Counted from the stretch's first letter, positions 27,231-35,823 are shown. The stretch: 40,150 bases of DNA from Comamonadaceae bacterium (GCA_027488255.1 JAIYBZ010000022.1:1-40150), one strand, 5' to 3'. Notes: generated from the sequence alone by a model not told the origin. A program made the numbers and translations.

Positions 27231-27255
27231 GAGAGATCATTTTGAAGATCCTCTC
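27231..27255. repeat. Imperfect inverted repeat at the end of the mrr-like gene
   Basis: GAGAGATC (27231-27238) and GATCCTCTC (27247-27255) form an eight-pair stem with one bulged base, overlapping the mrr stop codon. There is no T tract, so I cannot call it a terminator, although it lies between convergent genes where one is expected. Confidence 0.4.
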
Positions 27256-28204
27256 ACTCCTCGCCAAAGAAATCCGAATCCAAGCGCTTGAGCGCAAAGT
27301 TTTGTGCCACCGACACGCCCAAGTTGTGCTCTATCATCAGCCCGGCCAAGCGCACACCATCAATGAGGACAATTTTTTGGTCTGACTTGTTGCCCAGCAC
27401 CGCAGTGCGAGCAGCCGGGGTGAAATAGCTGGTGGTGAGGAAGACACCTTTCTTCACACCCTTAATGACCAAGGCGCCAATGAAGTCACGCACCGGACCT
27501 TCGCCCACAGGGTCTTGCCAACGCTTGGCTTGAAGGTAGATGGTGTCCAAGCCCAGGGGGTCTTCGTTGATGATCCCGTCAATGCCGTTGTCGGCGCTGA
27601 GCTGCGTGACCTGCCCGGCATTGGCGCGGTTGCCGCCATAACCCATGGCCACCAAAAGCTGTACCACCAGCCGCTCAAAAAAGGCAGGCGACTCGACTTT
27701 GATCTTTTCCAGCAACTCGGCAGATAAAGCCTCGTTGGCCTGGCGCAAGATATTGGCCAGGCGTTCCTCGGGAAAATCAGCCAATAAATCGTCGCCATCC
27801 TCTTCTTCAGTTTCTTGTGCAGTGGCACTGATCTGTGCGGTGAGTTGGCTGCTTTTCCAAACTTGGTAGCGGCGGTTAACTTCGGCCAAAAACGCGGAGC
27901 CATCGTAAGGCGCATGGACTACGGCGCGGCCCTCGTCGGTGATAAACCACATGCCAAGAGAAGACTTGGTGACATAGCCGCCTTTGACCAACCCCACTGA
28001 AGCAAACCCAAAAATCGAACGCCAACGTGTGTTGCCGTTGTCGTAAACCGAGCAAGCCCAATCGTCGAGCGGCACGGTGGATTCGATGGCCTGCAAGAGT
28101 GCCCGTTTTTGCAACTGTCCGTTAGGTGCAGAGGCCAGCGCCTTTAGCGCGGCGAGGTGCATGGCGGCAATGAGATGAGAGGAGCGGGAGGGTGGATGAG
28201 TCAT
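27254..28204 (-). CDS. Mrr-like restriction endonuclease
   Basis: The 316-residue protein has an Mrr-type N-terminal winged-helix region (about 10-115) and a C-terminal Mrr catalytic domain. The active-site pattern of this PD-(D/E)xK branch is present: E177 (FFERLVVQLL), D209 (DNGIDGII) and Q225-A-K227 (YLQAKRW). E. coli Mrr cuts DNA carrying foreign adenine or cytosine methylation. An acidic linker (ETEEEDGDD) joins the two domains. The ATG at 28204 is used; a TTG at 28213 would add three residues. It follows mod by 22 bases as the last gene of the res-yhcG-mod row, so it is probably part of the same defence unit. Confidence 0.87.
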   Translation of the reverse strand: MTHPPSRSSHLIAAMHLAALKALASAPNGQLQKRALLQAIESTVPLDDWACSVYDNGNTRWRSIFGFASVGLVKGGYVTKSSLGMWFITDEGRAVVHAPYDGSAFLAEVNRRYQVWKSSQLTAQISATAQETEEEDGDDLLADFPEERLANILRQANEALSAELLEKIKVESPAFFERLVVQLLVAMGYGGNRANAGQVTQLSADNGIDGIINEDPLGLDTIYLQAKRWQDPVGEGPVRDFIGALVIKGVKKGVFLTTSYFTPAARTAVLGNKSDQKIVLIDGVRLAGLMIEHNLGVSVAQNFALKRLDSDFFGEE

Positions 28205-28226
28205 TTCAGGCAAGTTCTCTTTAATT

Positions 28227-30107
28227 TCAAAACACCACTAAACCATCACCCAATTGGTGATGCAAATTCCATTTGCCCGTTGTGTCCAGAGCGGCTTCTA
28301 GAACAATGACGCGTTGACCTTTTTGTTGGGCGAGCCATTCGAGCGTGGGGGTGCCGAGGTAGCTGTCGAAGCACACAATGGCTTCGCGGGGTGGGGCTTG
28401 TTGGTCGCGGGCGCGGTAGAGTTGGTTGGCCGTGACCTCTGCAATGGGCATGAGCTGCACGTCGAGTTGAAATCCGCACTTGAGCAGCATTTCGTCACGC
28501 ACGGCTTGCGCGTCGTGCGTACTGAAAAGGCTGGCCTCTTTGGTAGCGATGAAGGCTTTGAGCGCAGCCAGTTGGGCGGCCTCGTTGGCGTCAGGGTCAG
28601 GCGCGAAATCGGCACGGGGGAAGGCGCTCTTTTCTAGTGTAAAGACCTTGAACCCTGCGTCGATGGGATGCGGGTTGTCGCCATAGCCTTGGATGACGCG
28701 TTTGACACGCTCAATGGTGATGTCGCTGATTTTTTTAAAGCCAGCTTTGTGAGCTTCGCTTTTTTCATCTGTAGCTTCGGGAATTTGAACACTGATGACT
28801 TTGCGTGTGCCGCCATCCTCCACATTAATTTCAAGAGCCGCTTGGAAAGAAGAGCCAGACCCCCCAAAGAAGTCCACGATCAACGAATCGTTAGATGCTC
28901 CCAGTCTAAAAATCTCAGTAAGCAAGCCAACTGGTTTGGGGTTGTCAAAGATGCGACCATTGGAAAAGAGCTCCTCCATTTCTGTTGTTCCGCGAGTATT
29001 GAGAGGTACGCAATCCCAGATCGTCGGAAAAGTCATGCCTTCTTTAATTTCAGACAAAAATCTTTTGAGCTTTGGTCGTCCCAGCGAGTCCTCACCAAAG
29101 TAAATTTCGTCTGCTGCAAGTAAGTGAGAAATTCGTTCTTTATTGAATCGCCAATTACTCTTGGATTCAGGTGTACCAGGGTAATGCTCCTCACCTGTAG
29201 CCGGATTCTTAATTGGGAAGAATAAAGACTCAACAAACCGCCCACCTTTAACGTTGGCCATCAAGTCACCAGGAGCCCATTCGCCTTTGGGGTGGTTGTC
29301 GGGATTTTGAAAACGAGCCAATTGCCTCTCACCTCGCGCACGCAAATTAAGCACGACATTTTCTGAGGACTTGGCGTAACAAGTTATGTAGTCGTGGTTG
29401 GCACCAATCACTTTGTCATTAGGAGGAGTGCTTCTTTTCTTCCAAAGAATTTGAGCAACAAAGTTGGCCTCCCCAAAAACCTCATCCATCACCTTGCGCA
29501 AGTGCGTCACTTCGTTGTCGTCGATGGACACGAAGATCACGCCGTCTTCTCGCAGCAACTGCCGAGCCACCAGCAGGCGCGGATAAATCATGTTGAGCCA
29601 GTTGCTGTGAAAGCGCCCGTCGGCCCTGGTGTTGGTGCTCATCTTCACGCCACCCTCGGTCACGCCGGTTTGTTCCCAATAGGCGCTCTTGTCTTCCGCA
29701 AAGCTGTCTTTGTAAACAAAGTCGTTGCCGGTGTTGTAGGGCGGGTCGATGTAGATGCATTTAACTTGCCCACGGTAGGCGCACAGCAGCAGCTTGAGCA
29801 CTTCAAGGTTTTCGCCTTCAATAATGGCATTGCCCCCCGCAATGCCCGGGTTGACGCTGCGGGCTTCGTCGTATCGCAGCGCGGCGGTGGTGGGGGTAAA
29901 GGCTTTGCGCTTGGCTGCGGCTTTACCCCACCACTGAAAGTCAAAGTGCTCGCGCCCTTGTTGTCCCGTCAGGCGCAGCAACTCAGTGGGGTTGAGCTGG
30001 CCCTCATTAGTGAACAGATCCGGAAACTCGGCCTTTAGCCGTGCCAGCCGCTCTTGCAGCAGGTCAGGGGATTGGATGGATTGCAGGGGGGATGTTGCAG
30101 TGGTCAT
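28227..30107 (-). CDS. Type III restriction-modification methyltransferase (Mod-like)
   Basis: This 626-residue beta-class adenine-N6 methyltransferase has the catalytic motif DPPY at 121-124 and the SAM-binding FFGGSGSS at 413-420, in the order (IV before I) of type III Mod proteins. The region between, about 210-400, should hold the target-recognition domain. By hand count 29041-29220 is 42% G+C, against 65% at 29821-29880, so that part was probably exchanged from another source. The ATG overlaps the yhcG stop as ATGA. With Res it should form the type III complex that methylates one strand of a short site. The target is unknown. Confidence 0.9.
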   Translation of the reverse strand: MTTATSPLQSIQSPDLLQERLARLKAEFPDLFTNEGQLNPTELLRLTGQQGREHFDFQWWGKAAAKRKAFTPTTAALRYDEARSVNPGIAGGNAIIEGENLEVLKLLLCAYRGQVKCIYIDPPYNTGNDFVYKDSFAEDKSAYWEQTGVTEGGVKMSTNTRADGRFHSNWLNMIYPRLLVARQLLREDGVIFVSIDDNEVTHLRKVMDEVFGEANFVAQILWKKRSTPPNDKVIGANHDYITCYAKSSENVVLNLRARGERQLARFQNPDNHPKGEWAPGDLMANVKGGRFVESLFFPIKNPATGEEHYPGTPESKSNWRFNKERISHLLAADEIYFGEDSLGRPKLKRFLSEIKEGMTFPTIWDCVPLNTRGTTEMEELFSNGRIFDNPKPVGLLTEIFRLGASNDSLIVDFFGGSGSSFQAALEINVEDGGTRKVISVQIPEATDEKSEAHKAGFKKISDITIERVKRVIQGYGDNPHPIDAGFKVFTLEKSAFPRADFAPDPDANEAAQLAALKAFIATKEASLFSTHDAQAVRDEMLLKCGFQLDVQLMPIAEVTANQLYRARDQQAPPREAIVCFDSYLGTPTLEWLAQQKGQRVIVLEAALDTTGKWNLHHQLGDGLVVF

Positions 30108-31171
30108 GTTTGATTCATTTCAATCAAGGCACGGTCACGCTCAAGCTCGGCTTGCAGCTCGGCTTCGGTGGGCATGAGGGCTTGGTATTTGCTGGCAAAG
30201 AGTTGGGGCTTGTCGGCCAGAAGCGAGTACTTGGCCACGGCGGTATTGCGCTCTGAGCACAGGATGAGACCCAATGTGGGGTTGTGGCTTTCATGGCGAT
30301 TGAGCTCGTCAAACACGCGCACGTACATATCCATTTGGCCCACGTCTTGGTGGGCGAGTTTGCCCACTTTAAGGTCTACCAAAACAAAGCACTTGAGTAG
30401 GTAGTTGTAGAACACCAGGTCGATGAAGCAGTCTTCGCCTTCTACGCGCAGATGCTTTTGCCGCGACACAAAGGCAAAGCCTTTGCCCAGCTCCAGCAAA
30501 AATTTTTGGAGTTGATCCAGCAGGCCCTGCTCTAGGTCTTTTTCATAAAGAGCAGGCAAAGCAGGCGCGCCCAAGAACTCCAGCACATAGGGGTCACGAA
30601 TGAAGTCTCGTGGGTCAGGCGGTGCTTCTTTGGCAATTTGTTGTGCCGCTTCGGTTTTGATCAAGGCTTTGGATTGGTCTTGGGTGCTGAGCAGGCGTTC
30701 GAAATAGAGTGTGGCGATTTGCCGGTCCAAAGCCCGCACACTCCAGCCTTGTTCGGCGGCTTCTTGTGTGTACCAGTCGCGGGCTTGGAGGGTTTCGATG
30801 CGGATGAGGGCTCGGTAATGGGTCCAACTCAAATCGCGACGCAGTGCGTCGCGATTTGGAAAGCACACAAAAAACTGCCTCATATTGCGCAGATTGGTCA
30901 CGTCAAAGCCTGCACCAAACTCTTCCCTCAATCGCCGCGCCAGCTCCGGCAGCACGTGCTTGCCATAGGCGGCACGTTTGTGTCCGCCTTGTTCGTCTTC
31001 GACAATTTTTTGGCCGATAAACCAGTAGGTTTGCACCATGGTGGTGTTGACAATTTGCCTTACTTGGGAGCGCGCAGACAGCAGCAGTTGCCGAATGGCT
31101 TGGTACAGCTCGGTGTTGAGGCTTGGTGTCAACGCAGGCGCGGACCGGGTCCCCTTGGGTTTTTCAGTCAC
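30104..31171 (-). CDS. YhcG/DUF1016 PD-(D/E)xK nuclease-family protein
   Basis: The 355-residue protein has the DUF1016 N-terminal helical domain (ARSQVRQIVNTTMVQTYWFI; GFDVTNLRNMRQFF) and a C-terminal PD-(D/E)xK nuclease-like domain with D251 (FIDLVFYNY) and D266-L-K268 (FVLVDLKVGK). The catalytic residues look intact. Such proteins often lie beside restriction-modification genes but their role is not settled. The GTG at 31171 is chosen: it overlaps the res stop as GTGA and has AGGGGA six bases upstream; a GTG at 31177 would add two residues. Its stop overlaps the mod start as ATGA, so it is made together with Res and Mod. Confidence 0.88.
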   Translation of the reverse strand: MTEKPKGTRSAPALTPSLNTELYQAIRQLLLSARSQVRQIVNTTMVQTYWFIGQKIVEDEQGGHKRAAYGKHVLPELARRLREEFGAGFDVTNLRNMRQFFVCFPNRDALRRDLSWTHYRALIRIETLQARDWYTQEAAEQGWSVRALDRQIATLYFERLLSTQDQSKALIKTEAAQQIAKEAPPDPRDFIRDPYVLEFLGAPALPALYEKDLEQGLLDQLQKFLLELGKGFAFVSRQKHLRVEGEDCFIDLVFYNYLLKCFVLVDLKVGKLAHQDVGQMDMYVRVFDELNRHESHNPTLGLILCSERNTAVAKYSLLADKPQLFASKYQALMPTEAELQAELERDRALIEMNQT

Positions 31172-33987
31172 ACCCACTCCCCTGCATTGACATCGGATTT
31201 TTTGAAGTGGTCATAGGTGTCACGAGGTGCGGCAAAGAGGCGTTTGGGTTGCACATGGATGACGCGCCCTGTGAGGTGGGCGGCAAATCCCAGCGCTTCA
31301 AAGTGGCGGGCGGCACACTCAATGCGCAACACTTCATCAGGAGTGAGGGCTTGGGGGTCGTTCAGCTCGCGTGTGCCTTTGACTTCCACGACAAAGAACT
31401 CACCTTCTTGATTTGCCAAGTTGGTCCCCAGCTCCATGACACGGTGGCCTTGCTCTTTGAAGACCAGGCCAAAGTCCGGCGTGTAGTTCCCCACCGGCGT
31501 GGAAATCACGTAGCTGTCGGGTAACTTAAGCAGGCACAAAAGTTGTGGGTCGAGGTCTGCTGCTTCGGCAAATTTCTTTTCTAAACCGCTGTCAATGGCT
31601 TGCGCGTCGTAAAGGCCGTGACTTGGGGTTTGGGCAATGTCTTTGACGGTTTCGACCACCACCTGCAAAGTGCTCAGTGGCATTGACTCGCCAGTAGGGG
31701 TGTAGCGCAAGCCACGCAGCATGTGGTCGCGTTCGGCACGGCGAATAAGGGCGCTGGCTTGCTGGGCAAATAGGACTGGGCTACGCACAAATTGTTTGGC
31801 GCAATGCTCGTCGGCCAGGGCTTGTTGCAAAAGGCGAAGCACCGCTTTTTGCGAGAGGCGGCTGTCTTGCCCGATGGCTTGCACCCAGTCTTGCGGGGCA
31901 AAGCGGGGCTTGAGTGCCACTTGGGTGCTGCCCACATAGTCGGTAGTCACTTGAGGAGTTTCGGCTTGAGTGTCTTCTAGGATGCCAATACGCATGGCCT
32001 TTATGTCGGCGCTGTAGATAGGCACACTGATTTTTTGCAGTTGGGGCACCACGTCTTGCACGATGCGATCTTCGTCAAAGCTCACGCTGTAGTGCGTGGT
32101 GCGGGCCATCGTTTTCCAGAACTGTTGGAAGGCTTGAGAGTCAAAAAGGTCTTGTCGGCGGTTCAGGGTTTTCTTTTGCGCTTGGCCAGCGCGGTTTTCA
32201 CGCAATGTGGCGCCTGCTTGCGCTTCGCCGTCATAAGCTTCTTTGATTTCTTCTTGGTAGCTCTGCGCAAAGGCTTCATAGCTCATGTTGGGAACCACTG
32301 TGAGCAGGTTGATTTCTTTCCCCAATTCGATGCCGGGTGTGTCATAAACGCGCTGGCCCTTTTGGTTGACGCAGATGCGCAAGCCGCGCCCAAGTTCTTG
32401 GCGTTTCTTGTCTTCTTTGCGTGTGGCGTTGAGGGTGGCGATGTTGAAGACGTTGGGGTTGTCCCAGCCGACTCCCAGTGCGCTGTGGCTGAAGATGAAT
32501 TCCACCGGGTCGCTCAGTTGGAGCAAGCCTGCCTTGTCGGTGAGGATGCGCTTGTAGATGGCGCTGTTTTTCGACATGGTGGTTTCGCTGTCGGTGTAGG
32601 CGCCCTGCACGGTTTGGGCAAAGTAGCTGCCCTGCACGGCTTGCACCTGCAGCGCGTCCGGGGCTTGCCCGGTGAGGGATTGAAGCTTGGTTCTGTATTC
32701 CTCTTCAAACAGGCGTTTGATGGGTGGCGTCTCACCCGGCACATGGGTCAGATAGTTGGCCACTTTGTCGATGAAGACGAGCGACAAACATTTGATGCCC
32801 AGGGGGGCGAGACGGGCTTTCTTTTCAAAGTGGCGGTGGATGAGCCAGCGCAGTTGAAGCCTGAAAATGCCTTCTTGGTCTTGACCCAGCGCTTGACCTT
32901 GCACCAAGGTTTGGCCGTTGTCAAAGCGCACTTGCCATTGGCCAGTTTCTAGCGATTTTTCGATGTGATCAATGCGCCACCCCACATAGCTGCGGTTGGC
33001 GGTGATTTCGGCCAAGTCGGTACCGCGAATCAACCAACTGCTGATTCTCTGCTTGATTTCGCCGTTTGCCGTGCGATGCCAGAGTTTGAGTTTGGCTTTG
33101 GGCTGTTGGCCCGCACTGGTTTGGGTTTCGGCCAACTCCAACTGCACCGTACCCGCCCCGCCTTGCGCGTCGATGGTGAGCACTTCAATTTTTTTGACCA
33201 AGCTTTGCTCATATGCATGTGCAGGCGTGAGGCGATAAACGCAGTTACGCGCTTGGTCTTTGGCATGAGTGGCCGAAAAGCGCAATTTGGCCAAGGGCTT
33301 CATGTCGTCGAAAGCCTTGAGGGCGGCATCGGTGTCCATGCCCATTTGCGGCTCGTCCATCACCACCACAGGGCGGCATCGCGCCAAGGCTTGTAGCCAG
33401 GTCAAGCCGTCAAGCGGGGCCTCGTTTTCTTCGTTGCTGATGATCTTGCCTTGCCCTACAAAGGCCTGGCTGTTCATCACCATGATGGCGGGCGTGGGGC
33501 TGTCAATGAATGATTTGAGCTGTTGCAGGCGGCTGCTGTCGTATTCAAACGATGGGATGGGGTGGTTCAGTCCGTTTTGCTGGGCAAGTTGCGCGCCAAA
33601 GTCGGCCAAGCTGCCCATGACGCCTGCACGGATGGCCACCGTGGGGACGATGATGATGAATTTGTTCCACCCATAAGTGGCTTGCAGTCGGTAAATGGTG
33701 CGCAGGTAAACCAGTGTTTTGCCGGTGCCGGTCTCCATCTCCACACACACATCGAGCGCTTGACCTTGTGCTGGTGCAGCGAGATTCAGGCGTTCGTCGC
33801 TGATCCGGTTGCGCTGGGCAATGGCCTGCAGGTTGGCGCTGAATTGCGCCCATGTGAGTGGACAACGGTTGCCCGCGAGATCGGCCTCAGCGGGTTTGGG
33901 GGTGCCTTCAAAAACGTGAACGACACTTTCCAAGGCGTCAGTTTGGTAGCTCAGCGATTCAAGTTGAAATGCAGCAGGAAGAGGCAT
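31168..33987 (-). CDS. Type III restriction enzyme Res subunit (helicase-nuclease)
   Basis: This 939-residue protein joins an SF2 helicase motor to a C-terminal nuclease. Walker A reads METGTGKT at 84-91, Walker B/motif II DEPQ at 211-214, and motif VI QELGRGLRI follows near the middle. The C-terminal PD-(D/E)xK site is P837-D838 with E868-V-K870. Length and order are those of type III Res. With Mod it should move or slide on DNA and cut between two unmethylated sites. Here res is the first gene, before yhcG and mod, whereas most type III loci run mod then res. No strong ribosome-binding site is seen; a short inverted repeat lies just before the ATG. Confidence 0.92.
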   Translation of the reverse strand: MPLPAAFQLESLSYQTDALESVVHVFEGTPKPAEADLAGNRCPLTWAQFSANLQAIAQRNRISDERLNLAAPAQGQALDVCVEMETGTGKTLVYLRTIYRLQATYGWNKFIIIVPTVAIRAGVMGSLADFGAQLAQQNGLNHPIPSFEYDSSRLQQLKSFIDSPTPAIMVMNSQAFVGQGKIISNEENEAPLDGLTWLQALARCRPVVVMDEPQMGMDTDAALKAFDDMKPLAKLRFSATHAKDQARNCVYRLTPAHAYEQSLVKKIEVLTIDAQGGAGTVQLELAETQTSAGQQPKAKLKLWHRTANGEIKQRISSWLIRGTDLAEITANRSYVGWRIDHIEKSLETGQWQVRFDNGQTLVQGQALGQDQEGIFRLQLRWLIHRHFEKKARLAPLGIKCLSLVFIDKVANYLTHVPGETPPIKRLFEEEYRTKLQSLTGQAPDALQVQAVQGSYFAQTVQGAYTDSETTMSKNSAIYKRILTDKAGLLQLSDPVEFIFSHSALGVGWDNPNVFNIATLNATRKEDKKRQELGRGLRICVNQKGQRVYDTPGIELGKEINLLTVVPNMSYEAFAQSYQEEIKEAYDGEAQAGATLRENRAGQAQKKTLNRRQDLFDSQAFQQFWKTMARTTHYSVSFDEDRIVQDVVPQLQKISVPIYSADIKAMRIGILEDTQAETPQVTTDYVGSTQVALKPRFAPQDWVQAIGQDSRLSQKAVLRLLQQALADEHCAKQFVRSPVLFAQQASALIRRAERDHMLRGLRYTPTGESMPLSTLQVVVETVKDIAQTPSHGLYDAQAIDSGLEKKFAEAADLDPQLLCLLKLPDSYVISTPVGNYTPDFGLVFKEQGHRVMELGTNLANQEGEFFVVEVKGTRELNDPQALTPDEVLRIECAARHFEALGFAAHLTGRVIHVQPKRLFAAPRDTYDHFKKSDVNAGEWV

Positions 33988-33990
33988 GGC

Positions 33991-34015
33991 GATGTGTGCA
34001 GTGGTCGCACATCAT
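33991..34015 (-). promoter_or_regulatory. Inverted repeat just before the res start codon
   Basis: TGTGC (33995-33999) and GCACA (34007-34011) flank a seven-base centre, and the outer bases GATG/CATC extend the pairing with a two-base bulge. It begins four bases upstream of the ATG and could hide the start site in the mRNA or be a protein-binding site. Confidence 0.35.
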
Positions 34016-34048
34016 AGCCATTACCCAAATATTATTAATACCAATTAA

Positions 34049-34093
34049 GTAATTTAATTACAATTTATATCACTAGATTGCCAATATTGACAA
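34049..34093 (-). promoter_or_regulatory. Candidate promoter and palindromic operator of the res operon
   Basis: On the minus strand TTGTCA (34093-34088) and TATAAA (34069-34064) are 18 bases apart, a reasonable sigma-70 pair, in a strongly AT-rich stretch. Around the expected start of transcription lies a perfect 13-base palindrome GTAATT-T-AATTAC (34049-34061). This position suits a repressor that limits restriction. No repressor gene is encoded within the operon. Confidence 0.5.
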
Positions 34094-34103
34094 AAACTCG
34101 CGC

Positions 34104-34904
34104 TCAAAAAGACCCCGGATAAGCCCCACCATCGGCCAACACGTTTTGCCCCGTCATGTACGCCGCATGCTGGCTGCACAAAAAGGCGCAGATGGCGCCG
34201 AACTCTTGCGCGGTGCCGTAACGCCCAGCCGGAATTTGCGCCTGCTGAATGGCGCGCATTTCTTCCACGGTTTTGCCTTGCTTTTGCGCCATGGCGGGCA
34301 ATGTGGCACGGATGCGGTCGGTGTCAAATTTGCCGGGCAAGAGGTTGTTGATGGTCACGCCTTGACCGGCAATTTTGCTGCGCGAGGTGCCCGCTACAAA
34401 ACCCGTCAAACCACTGCGTGCGCCATTTGACAAGCCCAACACATCGATCGGTGATTTCACTGCGCTGGAAGTGATGTTGACGATGCGGCCAAAGCCCCGC
34501 GCCGCCATGCCGTCAACCGTGGCCTTGATCAGCTCGATCGGGGTCAGCATATTGCCGTCAATGGCTTTGATCCACGCGTCGCGGTCCCACTCGCGAAAAT
34601 CGCCCGGCGGTGGACCACCGGCGTTGGTGACCACGATGTCGTAGTTTTTTCCGGGGCCACCGGCCACATTCCAGATGGCTTCACGCCCAGCGACCGTGGT
34701 GATGTCTTGCGCCACAGCGATCAACTGCACCCGGCCACCGGTCTCGGCGCGCAAGTCGTCAACGGTTTTGTGCAGCACTTCGGCCCCGCGCGCCACCATG
34801 ACCACGTTCACGCCTTCCAGCGCCAGCGCACGCGCACATCCCCAGCCCAAGCCTTTGCTCGCGCCGCCCACCAAAGCCCATTTGCCTGCAATGCCTAAGT
34901 CCAT
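34104..34904 (-). CDS. SDR-family oxidoreductase with altered active site
   Basis: The 266-residue protein has the classical SDR fold: nucleotide-binding GGASKGLGWG near the start, NAGG at about 93 and the C-terminal AAYMTGQNVLADGG. The usual catalytic YxxxK is replaced: aligned with FabG the stretch reads S-N-G-A-R (in GLSNGARSGLTGF), so Tyr becomes Ser and Lys becomes Arg. The catalytic Ser region (NITSSAV) is kept. A related SDR subgroup carries this pattern, so it is probably a true variant and not decay. The reaction is unknown. AAGGAGA precedes the ATG. It ends the ggt-eamA-SDR operon, and the res promoter begins only about ten bases past its stop. Confidence 0.83.
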   Translation of the reverse strand: MDLGIAGKWALVGGASKGLGWGCARALALEGVNVVMVARGAEVLHKTVDDLRAETGGRVQLIAVAQDITTVAGREAIWNVAGGPGKNYDIVVTNAGGPPPGDFREWDRDAWIKAIDGNMLTPIELIKATVDGMAARGFGRIVNITSSAVKSPIDVLGLSNGARSGLTGFVAGTSRSKIAGQGVTINNLLPGKFDTDRIRATLPAMAQKQGKTVEEMRAIQQAQIPAGRYGTAQEFGAICAFLCSQHAAYMTGQNVLADGGAYPGSF

Positions 34905-34923
34905 CTTGGATCTCCTTTAAGTT

Positions 34924-35823
34924 TTAAATTTTGGGACTGCGTGTCACCCAAAAAACGCCCGACAGCACCAGCACGGTGCCCGCCACAATCCACAGGTTGA
35001 ATGGTTCGCCCAAAATGAGCACGCCCATCAGCAGGGTCGACATCGGGCCGATCATGCCGGTCTGTGCCGTCAAACCAGAGCCAATGCGCTCAATGGCCAT
35101 CATGACCAAGAGCACGGGCACGGCGGTGCACGCGGTGGCGTTGAGCAGCGACAGCCAAATCACAGGCTCGGCCACTTGGGCGGCGGCCAAGGGCCGCAGC
35201 AACAAAAACTGGCCAATGCAAAACAAACACGCCACCGAGGTCGCCCAACCGGCCAAACGCAATGAGCCCAAGCGTTGCACCATTTCCCCGCTGTAACTCA
35301 GGTACAGCGCATAACTGATGGCACTGCCGAGCACCAGCAACGCACCCCACACCGCGTTGGTGCCGTCCAATGCGGCCTCGTGCCCAAACACCAGCATCAC
35401 ACCGGCATAACTAATGAACATGCCCACCCCTTGCCGATGGCTGATTTTGCGGCCATACAACAACCAGCCCAGCACCAACACCAATGTGGGGTTGAGGTAC
35501 AAGATCAGCCGTTCTAAAGAAGCGCTGATGTACTCCAGCCCCCAAAAATCAAGGAAGGAGGCGAGGTAATAGCCGCTGAAGCCCAAGCCCAAAATGCCCA
35601 GCCAATCGCGGCCTGCAATGCGGGGTTTGCCACGCCCAGCCCACCAAGCCATGAGCAAAAAAAAGGGCAGTGCAAACAGCATGCGGTACATCAGCAAGGT
35701 CACCGCATCGACATCGTGGCGATAAGCCAGCTTGACGATGATGGCTTTGCCACTGAAGGCGATAGACCCTGCCATGGCCATGATCAGACCCATGGTCAAG
35801 GTCGAGAAACGAGGCCCACCCAT
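34924..35823 (-). CDS. DMT-family (EamA) transporter
   Basis: This 299-residue protein has about ten membrane segments in two EamA repeats (GSIAFSGKAIIVKLAYRH at the start; PVLLVMMAIERIGSGLTAQ in the second). Its ATG overlaps the stop of the upstream ggt-like gene as TGATG, so the two are probably translated together. It may move a product or substrate of that enzyme, such as a gamma-glutamyl compound or amino acid; this is inference. It is not a close copy of the DMT gene at 26.3 kb as far as the eye can judge. Confidence 0.87.
   Translation of the reverse strand: MGGPRFSTLTMGLIMAMAGSIAFSGKAIIVKLAYRHDVDAVTLLMYRMLFALPFFLLMAWWAGRGKPRIAGRDWLGILGLGFSGYYLASFLDFWGLEYISASLERLILYLNPTLVLVLGWLLYGRKISHRQGVGMFISYAGVMLVFGHEAALDGTNAVWGALLVLGSAISYALYLSYSGEMVQRLGSLRLAGWATSVACLFCIGQFLLLRPLAAAQVAEPVIWLSLLNATACTAVPVLLVMMAIERIGSGLTAQTGMIGPMSTLLMGVLILGEPFNLWIVAGTVLVLSGVFWVTRSPKI

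Noticed and set aside
26290..35823. The two EamA genes as duplicated flanks of an integrated island
   Set aside because: Their protein sequences look only distantly alike and they lie in opposite orientation, one with an SDR gene between it and the island, so they do not mark target-site duplication.
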